Both the position numbers and the translations under genes were made by a program. The notes beneath the pieces were generated by a model. That model saw nothing but the letters and a program-made list of their open reading frames with translations, did not search any database and was not told where the DNA came from. From Dyella sp. A6 (GTDB taxonomy: Bacteria > Pseudomonadota > Gammaproteobacteria > Xanthomonadales > Rhodanobacteraceae): a DNA stretch of 64,000 nucleotides. Location: assembly GCF_036320485.1 (NCBI RefSeq), contig NZ_CP132911.1, positions 1,550,001 through 1,614,000 on the forward strand. The letters are read 5' to 3'. Below, in pieces: positions 44,459 through 53,459 of this stretch; the first letter of the stretch is position 1; the number at the start of each line of letters is the position of its first letter.

Positions 44459-46123
44459 CTGCGCCTGCTCCAGCATCTTCTTGGCGTGGGCCCGGGTTTC
44501 GCGGGTGATCTCCACCCCGCCAAGCATGCGGGCCAGTTCGTCACGACGTCCGTCCGCGCCGAGCAGCTCGATCCGGGTGTGGGTGTCGTTTCCGTCGCTG
44601 TGCTTGCTGACGCGCAGGTGGGCATGTCCCTGTGCCGCCACCTGGGGCAGGTGGGTCACGCACAGCACCTGCCGCTTCGAACCGAGCGCGCGCAGCTTCT
44701 GGCCGACGACTTCGGCCACGGCGCCGCCGATGCCGCTGTCCACCTCGTCGAACACCATGGTGCCGACACTGTCCTTGCCCAGCGTGGCGACCTCGATGGC
44801 CAGGCTGATGCGGGCCAGCTCGCCGCCGGACGCGACCTTGCGCAACGGGCGTGGAGGCTGGCCCGGGTTCGCGCTGACCAGCAGCTCGCAACGTTCGTTG
44901 CCCTGGCTGTCCGGTGTGTTGGCAGAACTGGCTTCCAGGGCGACTTCGAGCACGCCGCCGGCCATGCCCAGTTCGCCCATCAGCGCGCTGACTTCGCCAC
45001 CGAGCTGCTGGGCGGCGTCCCTGCGTGCCTGGCTCAGCGCCTCGGCGGCCTGTGTATAGCGGGCATGGACCCGTGCCTGTTCGCTGGTGAGGCGGTCGAG
45101 TATGTCGCCGGCGCCCTCCAGTTCGTCGAACTCGGTGCGCAATGCAGCGAGCTTGTCGTGCAGTTCACCAGCCGGCAGGCGGTATCGACGGCCGAGCTCG
45201 TGCAGGTGGGCGAGATGGGCGTCGACTTCGGCGAAGCGTTCGGGGTCCAGATCGACGTCCTGTGCGTAACGGTTGAGTCTGTCCGTGGCTTCGCCAAGCT
45301 GGATGGATGCGTTGTCGAGCAGTTCCAGCAAGGGGTTCAGCCGGTCGTCGAGGCCGGCCAGCTTTCCGAGTTCGGCATGGGCGCGGCCCAGCGCGCGCTG
45401 CAGTGCGAACTCACTGTCGCCATCCAGCAGTTCGACCACGCCCGAGGCGCCTTCGGCCAGGCGCCCGGCATTGGCCAGGCGTTTGTGGCTGGTTTCCAGT
45501 TCGGCCAGTTCGCCGGCCGGGAGGGCCCAGCGTTCCAGTTCAGCCAGTTCGTGGCGCAGCAGGTCCAGCCGCTGTTCGCGGTCATCGCCGCCGCTGAGGC
45601 GACGGATCTTCTGCCCCAGCTCGCGCCACTCGGTGGCCAGCGTGCGTACCGACTCGACCTGCGCCTCGTTGCCTGCGTAGGCATCGAGCAGCGTCATCTG
45701 GTGGCTGCGGGAGAGCAGTGCCTGGTGTTCGTGCTGGCCATGGATTTCCACCAGCAGGGTCGCGAGTTCGCCCAGTTGTCCGGCGTTGACCGGTCGGCCG
45801 TTGATCCACGCGCGCGAGCTGCCTTCGGCACGTATCACGCGCCGCAATTGGCAGCTGCCGTCCTCGTCCAGTTCCTCCCGTTCCAGCCAGGTGCGGGCTT
45901 CGGGCAGGTTGCTCAGGTCGAACTCCGCAGCCATCTCGGCGCGATCGCTGCCCGTCCGCACCATGCCGCTGTCGGCACGGGCACCGGCGAGCAGCAGCAG
46001 GGCATCGACCAGCAGCGATTTGCCGGCGCCGGTCTCCCCGCTGACGACGGTCAATCCGGGGCCGAAACCGATCTCGGCGGCTTCGACGACGGCAAAATGG
46101 CGGACGTAGAGCGAGATGAGCAT
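44450..46123 (-). CDS. recN: DNA repair protein RecN
   Basis: This 557-residue SMC-like ATPase acts in double-strand break repair. It has an N-terminal Walker A (VSGETGAGKSLLVDALLLLAG), a central coiled coil with hinge, and the C-terminal ABC signature (RKVASGGELARISLAIEVA) with Walker B (TMVFDEVDSGIGG). Length matches the family. It is divergent from hrcA, and the shared region holds a perfect inverted repeat that could be an operator. Confidence 0.95.
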   Translation of the reverse strand: MLISLYVRHFAVVEAAEIGFGPGLTVVSGETGAGKSLLVDALLLLAGARADSGMVRTGSDRAEMAAEFDLSNLPEARTWLEREELDEDGSCQLRRVIRAEGSSRAWINGRPVNAGQLGELATLLVEIHGQHEHQALLSRSHQMTLLDAYAGNEAQVESVRTLATEWRELGQKIRRLSGGDDREQRLDLLRHELAELERWALPAGELAELETSHKRLANAGRLAEGASGVVELLDGDSEFALQRALGRAHAELGKLAGLDDRLNPLLELLDNASIQLGEATDRLNRYAQDVDLDPERFAEVDAHLAHLHELGRRYRLPAGELHDKLAALRTEFDELEGAGDILDRLTSEQARVHARYTQAAEALSQARRDAAQQLGGEVSALMGELGMAGGVLEVALEASSANTPDSQGNERCELLVSANPGQPPRPLRKVASGGELARISLAIEVATLGKDSVGTMVFDEVDSGIGGAVAEVVGQKLRALGSKRQVLCVTHLPQVAAQGHAHLRVSKHSDGNDTHTRIELLGADGRRDELARMLGGVEITRETRAHAKKMLEQAQSA

Positions 46124-46155
46124 AGATGGGCTGGGTTCAGTCCGGAGGGTTGTCG

Positions 46156-46191
46156 GGCGATTGTAGCGGCATGCATGTCGCTACAATCGCC
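46156..46191. promoter_or_regulatory. Perfect inverted repeat between recN and hrcA
   Basis: Two 13-base arms, GGCGATTGTAGCG (46156-46168) and CGCTACAATCGCC (46179-46191), flank the 10-base spacer GCATGCATGT. Each strand reads TTGTAG then 15 bases then TACAAT, i.e. overlapping promoter-like hexamers in both directions. It sits 33 bases from the recN start and 76 bases from the hrcA start. It is not a CIRCE element (those arms read TTAGCACTC) and not the CTGT-N8-ACAG LexA box. Likely a regulator-binding site. Confidence 0.6.
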
Positions 46192-46266
46192 AGTGCGATC
46201 GGCCGGCGCTTGCATGCTGGCCGCGTAGACCTTATTTCTTTTGTGTCTCACGGATTGCCACAGCGC

Positions 46267-47328
46267 ATGCCATTTCCCACCCATCACGACCTCGATGCCC
46301 GTGCCCGCCGCCTGCTGCGTACGCTGATCGCACAGTATCTGGTCGATGGCGAGCCGGTCGGGTCGCGCACGCTGTCGCGTTCGTCCGGGCTCGAGGTCAG
46401 TCCGGCGACGATCCGCAACATCATGTCCGACCTCGAGGATGCCGGGCTGGTGGCCTCGCCGCACACCTCGGCCGGCCGGGTGCCGACACCGCGCGGCCTG
46501 CGCCTGTTCGTCGACAGCCTGATCGAGCTGCAACCGCTGCCGCACGAGGAAATGGCCCGCCTGCGCCGCGAACTGCCGCCGCAGCCGGCCACCACGCGGG
46601 ACCTGCTGGGCAATGCGTCGGCACTGTTGTCGGCGATGACCCACTTCGCGGGGGTGGTGACGGTGCCGCGGCAGGCCGACTTCCCCTTGCGACATATCGA
46701 TTTCGTGCCGCTGCCCGACGCACGGGTGCTGGTCATCCTGGTGTTCTCGGACAACCAGGTGCAGAACCGTATCGTGCAGCTGGCCAAGCCACTGGATGGC
46801 CGCGAACTGGAACAGGCGGCCAATTACATCAACGCTCATTTCGTCGGCCTGCGCGTGGACGATATCCGCGCCCACCTGTTGCGCGAACTGCGCGAGGCGG
46901 GCAGCGAACTGAACCGGTTGCTGTCCAGCGCGATGGAACTGGCCGCAGCATCGTTCGCACCCGATGCACAGAATGACGACGTGCTGGTCAGCGGACAGAC
47001 CAACCTGATGGGGTATGCCGAACTGGCCGACCTCGAGCGCCTGCGCGACCTGTTCGAGGCGTTCCAGAAAAAGAACGAACTGCTGCAATTGATGGAAGTC
47101 TGCGCGCGGGCGCCGGGCGTACGCCTGTTCATCGGCGAGGAATCGGGGTTTTCCGCGCTGGACGGCTGCAGTGTCGTCACGGCCAGCTATGGCGCCCAGG
47201 GCAAGGTGCTGGGCGCCGTGGGTGTGATCGGTCCCACCCGGATGGCCTACGAGCGGGTGATTCCGGTGGTGCAGGCGACGGCCGGCTTGCTCAGCGACGC
47301 CTTGAATCGCGCCGCGACGGCCTCATAA
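46267..47328 (+). CDS. hrcA: Heat-inducible transcription repressor HrcA
   Basis: This 353-residue repressor of heat-shock genes has the N-terminal winged helix with SGLEVSPATIRNIMSDLEDAG and SAGRVPTPRGLR. Its C-terminal HrcA domain is complete, ending at the SYGAQGKVLGAVGVIGPTRMAYERVIPVV stretch. The ATG at 46267 matches the family start; the upstream frame to 46126 is not conserved. It heads the hrcA-grpE-dnaK-dnaJ heat-shock cluster. No CIRCE operator is visible here, so its target may lie elsewhere (for example groESL). Confidence 0.95.
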   Translation: MPFPTHHDLDARARRLLRTLIAQYLVDGEPVGSRTLSRSSGLEVSPATIRNIMSDLEDAGLVASPHTSAGRVPTPRGLRLFVDSLIELQPLPHEEMARLRRELPPQPATTRDLLGNASALLSAMTHFAGVVTVPRQADFPLRHIDFVPLPDARVLVILVFSDNQVQNRIVQLAKPLDGRELEQAANYINAHFVGLRVDDIRAHLLRELREAGSELNRLLSSAMELAAASFAPDAQNDDVLVSGQTNLMGYAELADLERLRDLFEAFQKKNELLQLMEVCARAPGVRLFIGEESGFSALDGCSVVTASYGAQGKVLGAVGVIGPTRMAYERVIPVVQATAGLLSDALNRAATAS

Positions 47329-47340
47329 GAGGCTCGGGAG

Positions 47341-47361
47341 GCGGGGTTCCCCGCAGTTTTT
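47341..47361 (+). terminator. Intrinsic terminator after hrcA
   Basis: GCGGG and CCCGC arms with a GTTC loop (47341-47354) are followed by AGTTTTT. A second hairpin (CGGCAC-GTG-GTGCCG, 47369-47383) follows directly. This suggests that hrcA transcripts largely stop here and that grpE-dnaK has its own, probably heat-shock, promoter in the 80-base gap. Confidence 0.68.
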
Positions 47362-47409
47362 GGACGGTCGGCACGTGGTGCCGGCCACGGATGAGGTTTG
47401 GAGTCATTC

Positions 47410-47943
47410 ATGCACAACACTGACCCGCAGGCGTCGAACGCGACGCCCGAAGGAAACGCGGCGGACGAGGCCATGAACGCTGATCTGGAAGCACTGAAGG
47501 CACGCGTGGCCGAGCTTGAAGCCAGCAACGCGGAATTGCGCGAAACCGTGCTGCGCGAGAAGGCCGAGCTGGAGAACCAGCGCCGCCGCCTGCATCGCGA
47601 CCTGGAGCAGGCGCGCCGCTTCGCCAACGAGAAGCTGCTGAACGAACTGCTGCCGGTATTCGATGGGCTGGAAAGCGGCCTGGCCGTGGAAGGCGGCGAT
47701 GTGACCTCGATGCGTGAGGGCCTCAGCCTAACCCTGAAGTCGCTGCTCAAGGTGGGCGAGAACAACGGTCTGACCCAGGTCGACCCTAGGGGCCAGATGC
47801 TCGATCCGGAGCGCCATCATGCGGTAAGCATGGTCGATGCGCAGGACGCTGCACCCGGCACCGTGGTCAACGTGCTGCAGAAGGGCTACGTGTTGAACGA
47901 GCGCCTGCTGCGCCCGGCGCTGGTCGCCGTGGCGAAGGACTGA
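47410..47943 (+). CDS. grpE: Nucleotide exchange factor GrpE
   Basis: This 177-residue GrpE has the long N-terminal helix ([20 protein letters not shown]...) and the C-terminal beta domain with [10 protein letters not shown] and [23 protein letters not shown]. The ATG at 47410 has GGAG about 9 bases upstream; a TTG at 47398 is an in-frame alternative. It releases ADP from DnaK. dnaK follows after 121 bases. Confidence 0.95.
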   Translation: MHNTDPQASNATPEGNAADEAMNADLEALKARVAELEASNAELRETVLREKAELENQRRRLHRDLEQARRFANEKLLNELLPVFDGLESGLAVEGGDVTSMREGLSLTLKSLLKVGENNGLTQVDPRGQMLDPERHHAVSMVDAQDAAPGTVVNVLQKGYVLNERLLRPALVAVAKD

Positions 47944-48064
47944 CCGCGAGGGAGCGGTCGCGCGCGCAGCGACATGGTTGCGCGGCATTGAATCGGGGGG
48001 CACGACCCCCATCTGGAAAACATCGCGGCCGCGGGGGCCGCACCAAGCATCTGGAGCACATCAC

Positions 48065-49978
48065 ATGGGCAAGATCATCGGTATCGATCTGGGTACGACC
48101 AACTCCTGCGTCGCGGTCATGGACGGCAGCACCACCAAGGTCATCGAGAACGCGGAAGGTGATCGCACCACGCCGTCGATCGTGGCCTTCAGCAAGGATG
48201 GCGAAGTGCTGGTGGGCGCGCCGGCCAAGCGTCAGGGCGTGACCAATCCGAAGAACACCTTCTACGCGGTGAAGCGCCTGATCGGCCGCAAGTTCACCGA
48301 CGCCGAAGTGCAGAAAGACCTCGACATCGTGCCTTACGGCATCGTGGCCCACGACAATGGCGACGCCTGGGTCGAGACCAGCGACGGCAAGAAGATGGCG
48401 CCGCAGGAAATCTCGGCCAAGGTGCTGATGAAGATGAAGAAGACCGCCGAGGACTATCTCGGCGAGCCGGTCACCGAGGCCGTGATCACGGTGCCTGCCT
48501 ACTTCAACGACAGCCAGCGCCAGGCGACCAAGGACGCCGGCCGCATCGCCGGCCTGGAAGTCAAGCGCATCATCAACGAGCCGACGGCGGCGGCACTGGC
48601 CTACGGCCTGGACAAGAAGGGTGGTGATCGCAAGATCGCGGTGTATGACCTGGGCGGCGGCACCTTCGACGTGTCGATCATCGAGATCGCCGAGGTCGAC
48701 GGCGAGAAGCAGTTCGAAGTGCTGGCCACCAATGGCGACACCTTCCTCGGCGGCGAAGACTTCGACAAGCGCGTGATCGACTACCTGGTCGAAGAGTTCC
48801 AGAAGGACCAGGGCATCGACCTGCGCAAGGATCCGCTGGCACTGCAGCGTCTGAAGGACGCCGCCGAGCGCGCCAAGATCGAGCTGTCGTCGAGCCACCA
48901 GACCGAAGTGAACCTGCCGTACGTGACGGCCGACGCCTCCGGTCCGAAGCACCTCAACATCAAGCTCACCCGTGCCAAGCTGGAAGCGCTGGTCGAGGAC
49001 CTGGTCAAGCGCACCATCGAGCCGTGCCGCACCGCACTCAACGACGCCGGCCTGCGCGTTTCCGACATCGACGAGGTGATCCTGGTTGGTGGTCAGACCC
49101 GCATGCCCAAGGTGCAGGAATCGGTGAAGGACTTTTTCGGCAAGGAGCCGCGCAAGGACGTCAACCCGGACGAGGCCGTGGCCGTCGGCGCGGCGATCCA
49201 GGGCGGCGTGCTGGGTGGTTCGGTCAAGGACGTGCTGCTGCTCGACGTGACCCCGCTGTCGCTGGGCATCGAGACCATGGGCGGCGTGATGACCAAGCTG
49301 ATCGAGAAGAACACCACGGTGCCGACCAAGGCTTCGCAGATCTTCTCCACCGCCGACGACAACCAGACCGCGGTGACCGTGCACGTGCTGCAGGGTGAGC
49401 GCGAACGCGCCAACGCCAACAAGTCGCTGGGCAAGTTCGACCTGCAGGGTATCGAAGCGGCGCCGCGCGGCATGCCGCAGATCGAGGTCACCTTCGATAT
49501 CGACGCCAACGGCATCCTGCATGTGTCGGCCAAGGACAAGAAGACCGGCAAGGAACAGAAGATCGAGATCAAGGCCGGCTCGGGCCTGTCCGACGAGGAA
49601 ATCCAGCGCATGGTCGCGGACGCCGAGGCGAACAAGGAAGAGGACAAGAAGTTCCACGAGCTCGTCGGTGCCCGCAACAAGGCCGATCAGCTGGTGCACG
49701 CCACCCGCAGTGCGTTGAAGGAACACGGCGGCAAGGTGCCGGCCGACCAGCTCAGCGCCATCGAAGGTGCACTGTCCGACCTGGAGAAGGTGAAGGACGG
49801 CGACGACAAGGCCGCGATCGAGTCGAAGGTCGAGAAGCTCGAGCAGGTGGCGCAGGCGTTGTACGCTGCGGCTCAGGGTGGTGCGACGCCGCCGCCGGCT
49901 CCGGGTGAAGACCCGTCTGCCGCGGCTGATGACGTGGTGGATGCCGAGTTCACCGAGGTCAAGGACGACAAGAAGTAA
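48065..49978 (+). CDS. dnaK: Molecular chaperone DnaK (Hsp70)
   Basis: This 637-residue Hsp70 begins [20 protein letters not shown]. The nucleotide-binding domain (phosphate loops [11 protein letters not shown] and GGQTRMP), the interdomain linker [13 protein letters not shown] and the substrate domain are complete, and the C-terminal tail ends [14 protein letters not shown]. The ATG at 48065 is fixed by the invariant start. The flanking grpE and dnaJ complete the folding machine. Confidence 0.97.
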   Translation: MGKIIGIDLGTTNSCVAVMDGSTTKVIENAEGDRTTPSIVAFSKDGEVLVGAPAKRQGVTNPKNTFYAVKRLIGRKFTDAEVQKDLDIVPYGIVAHDNGDAWVETSDGKKMAPQEISAKVLMKMKKTAEDYLGEPVTEAVITVPAYFNDSQRQATKDAGRIAGLEVKRIINEPTAAALAYGLDKKGGDRKIAVYDLGGGTFDVSIIEIAEVDGEKQFEVLATNGDTFLGGEDFDKRVIDYLVEEFQKDQGIDLRKDPLALQRLKDAAERAKIELSSSHQTEVNLPYVTADASGPKHLNIKLTRAKLEALVEDLVKRTIEPCRTALNDAGLRVSDIDEVILVGGQTRMPKVQESVKDFFGKEPRKDVNPDEAVAVGAAIQGGVLGGSVKDVLLLDVTPLSLGIETMGGVMTKLIEKNTTVPTKASQIFSTADDNQTAVTVHVLQGERERANANKSLGKFDLQGIEAAPRGMPQIEVTFDIDANGILHVSAKDKKTGKEQKIEIKAGSGLSDEEIQRMVADAEANKEEDKKFHELVGARNKADQLVHATRSALKEHGGKVPADQLSAIEGALSDLEKVKDGDDKAAIESKVEKLEQVAQALYAAAQGGATPPPAPGEDPSAAADDVVDAEFTEVKDDKK

Positions 49979-50009
49979 TCGTCGACCGTCGGCGTAGCCG
50001 ATATGACGC

Positions 50010-50042
50010 AGCCCGCGCCGGAGCCGCTAGCCGGCGTGGGCT
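50010..50042 (+). terminator. Strong hairpin between dnaK and dnaJ (attenuator-like)
   Basis: AGCCCGCGCCGG (50010-50021) pairs with CCGGCGTGGGCT (50031-50042), with one mismatch, to form a very stable stem, followed by only three T. It may lower readthrough from dnaK into dnaJ or protect the dnaK mRNA 3' end rather than stop transcription fully. Confidence 0.5.
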
Positions 50043-50104
50043 GTTTGCTGACCGGGCCTGGTCCGGAGCAGGTTAGGGGGAGTGTGTGATGTTGTGGGTG
50101 CATG

Positions 50105-51223
50105 ATGAGCAAGCGTGATTACTACGAGGTCCTGGGTGTCGAACGTACCGTCACCGAGGTCGAGCTGAAGAAGTCCTTCCGTCGGCTGGCGATGAAGTAC
50201 CACCCGGACCGCTGCCCGGACGACCCGCACGCACAGGAGAAATTCAAGGAGGCCAAGGAAGCCTACGAAGTGCTGTCCGACGCGCAGAAGCGCGGCATGT
50301 ACGACCAGTACGGTCACGCCGCCTTCGAAGGCGGCATGGGCGGTGGTCGCCCTGGTGGTTTCGGTGACATGGGCGACATCTTCGGCGACATCTTCGGCGA
50401 CATTTTCGGTGGTGGCCGGGGACGTCCGCGGCGTGGCTCCGATCTGCGCTACATCATGGAGTTGGATCTCGAGGAGGCCGTGTTCGGCATCGAAAAGACC
50501 ATCGAGATTCCCACCCAGGTCAATTGCCATCACTGCAACGGCAGCGGCTCGGCCGACGGCAAGACGACCACCTGCACGACCTGCAAGGGCCACGGTCGCG
50601 TGCGCATGCAGAACGGCATCTTTTCGATCCAGCAGGCCTGCCCTCATTGTGGCGGTAGCGGTCAGGTGGTGGAGAACCCCTGCAAGCCGTGCCATGGCGA
50701 GGGCCGCCTGGACGAGCGTCGCACCTTGTCGGTACAGATTCCTGCTGGCGTGGACAATGGCGACCGCATCCGCCTGAGCGGGCAGGGTGAGGCCGGCCCG
50801 TCCGGGGCACCGTCCGGCGACCTGTACGTGGAAGTCCACGTACGCGAACACGAGATCTTCCAGCGTGACGGCAACGATCTTTACTGCGAGGTGCCGATCC
50901 GTTTTTCGCAGGCCGCGCTGGGTGTCGAATTGCCGGTGCCGACCCTGGAGGGCGAGGTGCCGATCAACATTCCGGCGGAAACCCAGACCGGGCAGCAGTT
51001 CCGTCTGCGCGGCCGTGGCGTCAAGTCGGTGCGCAGTGGCCGTACCGGCGACCTGATCTGCCGGGTGGTGGTGGAAACGCCAGTGCACCTGACCAAGCAG
51101 CAGCGCGAATTGTTCGAGCAACTGGAAGCCACCTTCGCCGACGGCAAGGCCGAGAAGCACATGCCGCGCGCCAAGACCTGGGTCGATGGCGTGAAGGAAT
51201 TCTGGTCGCGGGTCACCGCCTGA
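50105..51223 (+). CDS. dnaJ: Co-chaperone DnaJ (Hsp40)
   Basis: This 372-residue type I Hsp40 has the J domain ([14 protein letters not shown], with the HPD motif in KYHPDR), a Gly/Phe-rich linker ([16 protein letters not shown]), and the zinc domain with four CxxCxGxG repeats ([32 protein letters not shown]). The C-terminal domains are complete. ATGs at 50102 and 50105 are adjacent; the second gives the family start MSKRDYY. It stimulates the DnaK ATPase and delivers substrate. Confidence 0.96.
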   Translation: MSKRDYYEVLGVERTVTEVELKKSFRRLAMKYHPDRCPDDPHAQEKFKEAKEAYEVLSDAQKRGMYDQYGHAAFEGGMGGGRPGGFGDMGDIFGDIFGDIFGGGRGRPRRGSDLRYIMELDLEEAVFGIEKTIEIPTQVNCHHCNGSGSADGKTTTCTTCKGHGRVRMQNGIFSIQQACPHCGGSGQVVENPCKPCHGEGRLDERRTLSVQIPAGVDNGDRIRLSGQGEAGPSGAPSGDLYVEVHVREHEIFQRDGNDLYCEVPIRFSQAALGVELPVPTLEGEVPINIPAETQTGQQFRLRGRGVKSVRSGRTGDLICRVVVETPVHLTKQQRELFEQLEATFADGKAEKHMPRAKTWVDGVKEFWSRVTA

Positions 51224-51309
51224 GTGCACAGACAAGGGCGTCCGGATTCGGGCCCGTCTGCGGCATGCTTCGTCGCGTTAACCTGCCACTTTCGACTTAG
51301 GGACATGCC

Positions 51310-52107
51310 ATGACCGCCCCGCTGCGCATTGCCATCAACGGTGCCTCCGGGCGCATGGGAAAAGAACTGCTGGCCTGCCTGCAGGCTGATGCCCGCTTCG
51401 AACTGGTCCACGCCGTGGTTTCTGCGGGTTCAGTGCATGATGGTCAGGCATTGTCCGGCACATCGTTGCGCTATGCGCATGACTGGCAGGATGTACCGGC
51501 GCCGGATGTCGTAGTGGACTTCAGCGGCCCGGCCGGTCTTTCCGCCGTGCTCGATTACTGTCTGCCGCGTGGCGTGGCGCTGGTCACCGGCACGACCGGG
51601 TTCGATGCCGCGCTCGAGGCTCGCCTGGTCGATGCCGCAACGCGTATGCCGCTGCTCCGTGCCGCGAATTTCAGCCTTGGCATCGCCGTACTGACCCGCC
51701 TGCTGCGCGAGGCGGCGGCCGCGCTGCGCGACTGGGACCTCGAAATCATCGAGGCACACCATGGCCGCAAGGAAGATGCGCCGTCAGGCACGGCGCTGGC
51801 ATTGGGCCATGCGGCGGCGGCGGCACGCGGTTCCGGGCTGGCTCGTGACGCGGTATACAGCCGCGAAGGGCGTACCGGGCCACGTCGCGAAGGATCCATC
51901 GGTTTTGCCGTGGTGCGCGGCGGCGACATTGTGGGCGAGCATCAGGCACTGCTTATCGGTCACGGCGAGCGGGTGGAACTGGGGCACCGAGCCACTGATC
52001 GCTCGATTTTCGCCCGCGGGGCGCTTGAGGCGGCACACTGGGTGGCTGGCAAGGCAGCGGGCCACTACGACCTGGACGCGATGCTGGCCGAGCGTTCCGG
52101 CCGCTGA
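51310..52107 (+). CDS. dapB: 4-Hydroxy-tetrahydrodipicolinate reductase DapB
   Basis: This 265-residue NAD(P)H-dependent enzyme acts in lysine/meso-diaminopimelate synthesis. It has the Rossmann motif INGASGRMGKEL, the VTGTTGFDAA loop, and the substrate-binding EIIEAHHGRKEDAPSGTA with the catalytic His-His-x-x-Lys. The C-terminus FARGALEAAHWVAGK is typical. It follows dnaJ by 86 bases, an arrangement known in Xanthomonadales. Confidence 0.95.
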   Translation: MTAPLRIAINGASGRMGKELLACLQADARFELVHAVVSAGSVHDGQALSGTSLRYAHDWQDVPAPDVVVDFSGPAGLSAVLDYCLPRGVALVTGTTGFDAALEARLVDAATRMPLLRAANFSLGIAVLTRLLREAAAALRDWDLEIIEAHHGRKEDAPSGTALALGHAAAAARGSGLARDAVYSREGRTGPRREGSIGFAVVRGGDIVGEHQALLIGHGERVELGHRATDRSIFARGALEAAHWVAGKAAGHYDLDAMLAERSGR

Positions 52108-52204
52108 GTCGCGTCGTCGCCGGCATGGTCCGCGCTGCACGAATGCGGTGATCCACCGGGATAGTTGCTTGTCCCTGCCCGGACCGGTCGATACCATCCG
52201 GATA

Positions 52205-52378
52205 CTTGTCATTGGGGAGTAGCCATCCTCGCTGCCGGCAGTCGAATGTGCCTGTCGGTATCGGGGAATCCGCGTCAACAGACTTGGAGTGTTCACTCCA
52301 TGGTGCGGATGGTCGTCGGCAGGACTTTCGGTCCGGCGACGTACCCGGCGAGACCTTTGGCCGCGATGTGCTCACCCC
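52205..52378 (+). promoter_or_regulatory. yybP-ykoY (manganese) riboswitch
   Basis: The leader of the downstream exchanger gene contains the hallmark GGGGAGTAGCC (52214-52224) and the distal CCCGGCGAGACCTTT (52344-52358), with GCGTCAACA and GTCGTCGGC between them. These are the conserved loops of the yybP-ykoY class that bind Mn2+, as in E. coli mntP and alx. The pairing of GGGG (52214-52217) with CCCC (52375-52378) may close the P1 stem. The exact ends are estimates. Confidence 0.9.
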
Positions 52379-52380
52379 AT

Positions 52381-52429
52381 GGCCGGGCGAGCCGCATCGT
52401 CGCGCCATGGGTAATTCGCTCGCCCGGCC
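52381..52429 (+). promoter_or_regulatory. Riboswitch expression-platform hairpin
   Basis: GGCCGGGCGAGC (52381-52392) and GCTCGCCCGGCC (52418-52429) form a perfect 12-bp stem just before the ribosome-binding region (GGATTGGA, 52431-52438) and the ATG at 52442. It directly follows the aptamer, so it is a likely switching element. Because there is no T run, control of translation or of mRNA access is more likely than a terminator. Confidence 0.65.
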
Positions 52430-52441
52430 TGGATTGGACGC

Positions 52442-53443
52442 ATGCTCACTGCCTTTTATTTCCTGCTTTCGGCCGGGGCGATCTATGTCGCCTGCGAGTA
52501 TTTCGTCAATGCCGTGGAGTGGCTGGGCCACAAGCTCGGTCTCGGTGCCACCGCCACGGGCACGGTACTGGCTGCGTTCGGTACCGCACTGCCTGAAAGT
52601 GCGGTCACGTTTGTCGCCGTGGTATTTGGCGGCACGGCGAAGGCACGTGACATCGGTGTGGGTGCGGCACTGGGTGGTCCGTTGGTGCTGGCCACGCTGG
52701 CTTACGCCGTGGTTGGGGGGGCGCTGTGGTTGAATCGACGCCGTCTCGGGCGCAACGACCGCCGGGTACGGGTGGATCATGCGCGGCTGGCCCGCGACCA
52801 GGCCTGGTTCCTGGGCATTTTCATCGTCAAGTGCGGGCTGGGCCTTGTCGTGTTTGCCTTCAAGCCGTGGCTGGGCGTGTTGTTCCTGGCGGCTTATGCC
52901 GGTTACGTATGGGGTGAAATCCGGGCCGGTGATACGGCGCCGGAAGATGAGCTGCTGGAGCCACTGAAGTTCCAGCCGCATGCACACGACCCCGGCATGG
53001 CTCGGGTAATGCTGCAGGCTTCGCTGGCGCTTGCCGTGATCGCGCTGGCCTCGCGGGTGTTCGTGGCGCAGCTCGATGCGATCGGCCTGGCCCTGCATCT
53101 GGCGCCGCATGTGGTCGCTCTGCTACTCAGCCCGGTCGCGACCGAGTTGCCCGAGACGGTGAATGCGCTGATCTGGGTACGCCAGGGCAAGGAGCGCTTG
53201 GCTCTGGCGAACATTTCGGGGGCGATGATGATCCAGGCAACCGTGCCCAGTGCACTGGCCATCTTTGCCACACCGTGGCACTTCGATACGACACTGCTGG
53301 TGGCCGGGGCGCTGACCGCGCTGGCGATCGTCTACCTGTGGCGGCTGTTCCGGCGCGGCAGCGTGGATGCGCTGCAACTGATGCCGGTCAGCCTGCTTTA
53401 TGGCGTGTTCGCCGGCTGGATGATCTGGCGTTTCGGCGCCTGA
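52442..53443 (+). CDS. CaCA-superfamily cation exchanger, probable Mn2+ exporter
   Basis: This 333-residue inner-membrane protein with about ten helices has two alpha-repeats of the Ca2+/cation antiporter superfamily: FGTALPESAVTFVAVVFGG (about 41-59) and SPVATELPETVNALIWV (about 224-240). The usual GNxxGSN that follows each repeat is altered (GVGAALGGPL and LANISGAMM), so ion choice may differ from Ca2+/Na+ exchangers. Its leader is a Mn2+ riboswitch, which points to export of manganese. That role is inferred; homologues are usually labelled calcium/sodium antiporters. Confidence 0.85.
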   Translation: MLTAFYFLLSAGAIYVACEYFVNAVEWLGHKLGLGATATGTVLAAFGTALPESAVTFVAVVFGGTAKARDIGVGAALGGPLVLATLAYAVVGGALWLNRRRLGRNDRRVRVDHARLARDQAWFLGIFIVKCGLGLVVFAFKPWLGVLFLAAYAGYVWGEIRAGDTAPEDELLEPLKFQPHAHDPGMARVMLQASLALAVIALASRVFVAQLDAIGLALHLAPHVVALLLSPVATELPETVNALIWVRQGKERLALANISGAMMIQATVPSALAIFATPWHFDTTLLVAGALTALAIVYLWRLFRRGSVDALQLMPVSLLYGVFAGWMIWRFGA

Positions 53444-53459
53444 GTGGTGCCGGGGCGGA

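Noticed and set aside
46156..46191. CIRCE element for HrcA
   Set aside because: The arms do not read TTAGCACTC/GAGTGCTAA and the spacer is 10 rather than 9. The dyad is kept as an unassigned operator.
44486..46228. Long plus-strand frame opposite recN
   Set aside because: Antisense shadow of recN; Gln/Ala/Phe-rich translation without motifs.
47867..49726. Long minus-strand frame opposite dnaK
   Set aside because: A shadow of dnaK codon usage: low-complexity Leu/Val/His/Arg-rich translation, no start context, no family.
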